Shown in pieces: positions 5,400-5,411 of a stretch of 5,411 nt of DNA. The stretch lies in contig JBLIOB010000289.1 of NCBI GenBank assembly GCA_047639575.1, positions 1-5,411 on the forward strand, in the 5' to 3' direction. This stretch comes from JBLIOB01 sp047639575 (lineage in GTDB: Bacteria > Bacteroidota > Bacteroidia > Flavobacteriales_D > Parvicellaceae). Below the pieces are notes generated by a model. The model made no database searches, had not been told where the DNA came from, and was given only the letters and a program-made list of their open reading frames with translations. The position numbers were made by a program, and so were the translations under genes. Each line of letters begins with the position of its first letter. Within the stretch, counting starts at the first letter, position 1.

Positions 5400-5411
5400 G
5401 AGATGAAATTA

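Larger units (their letters stand above)
5127..5411. other. Intergenic region with repeats and dyads, no confident gene
   Basis: This stretch is AT-rich except for a GC-rich patch near 5166-5189 that contains CGGCCG. It includes a five-base inverted repeat at 5157-5170 (CAACG-N4-CGTTG), the degenerate 10-bp repeat array and two seven-base inverted repeats listed separately. A plus-strand frame of 37 codons at 5241-5354 runs through the repeat array and has no recognisable features; I do not call it. An ATG at 5403 on the plus strand could begin a gene outside the window, but only three codons are visible. No tRNA or other RNA gene was recognised. Confidence 0.6.

Overview
This window looks like a chromosomal segment from a member of the Bacteroidota, most likely a marine-type Flavobacteriales relative. 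The evidence is AT-rich DNA, weak or absent Shine-Dalgarno sequences, one perfect copy of the Bacteroidota -7 promoter element (TAnnTTTG), several lipoprotein signal peptides, and a gene order that I recall as common in Flavobacteriia (from memory, not searched). All supported genes lie on the minus strand and read from right to left.

In transcription order, the right end (5127-5411) is intergenic. It holds a short array of degenerate 10-bp repeats and two inverted repeats. A 28-codon reading frame for a tiny predicted lipoprotein follows (5126-5040). After a leader with a candidate -7 element and two small hairpins comes a probable operon: a 14-helix polysaccharide/lipid-linked oligosaccharide flippase (4907-3375), dUTPase Dut (3342-2914), a sugar-1-phosphate nucleotidyltransferase with a left-handed beta-helix tail (2849-1845), a TPR-repeat lipoprotein (1844-108), and the first 29 codons of another lipoprotein that runs off the left edge (88-1, DUF4292-type by synteny). 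Gaps inside the operon are 32, 64, 0 and 19 bases, and I see no terminator in them.

The operon mostly concerns the cell envelope. The nucleotidyltransferase would make an activated sugar, the flippase would move a lipid-linked glycan across the inner membrane, and the lipoproteins would act at the periplasmic face of the inner or outer membrane. Dut is a nucleotide-pool housekeeping enzyme that shares the transcript. That functional grouping is inference from co-location; the enzyme family assignments rest on visible motifs.

I do not see a defence island, mobile element, CRISPR array, RNA gene or clearly new multi-gene system. The most interesting items are the tiny lipoprotein gene, the stop-start junction with no gap (TAATTG) between the nucleotidyltransferase and TPR genes, hairpins in the flippase leader, and the degenerate intergenic repeat.
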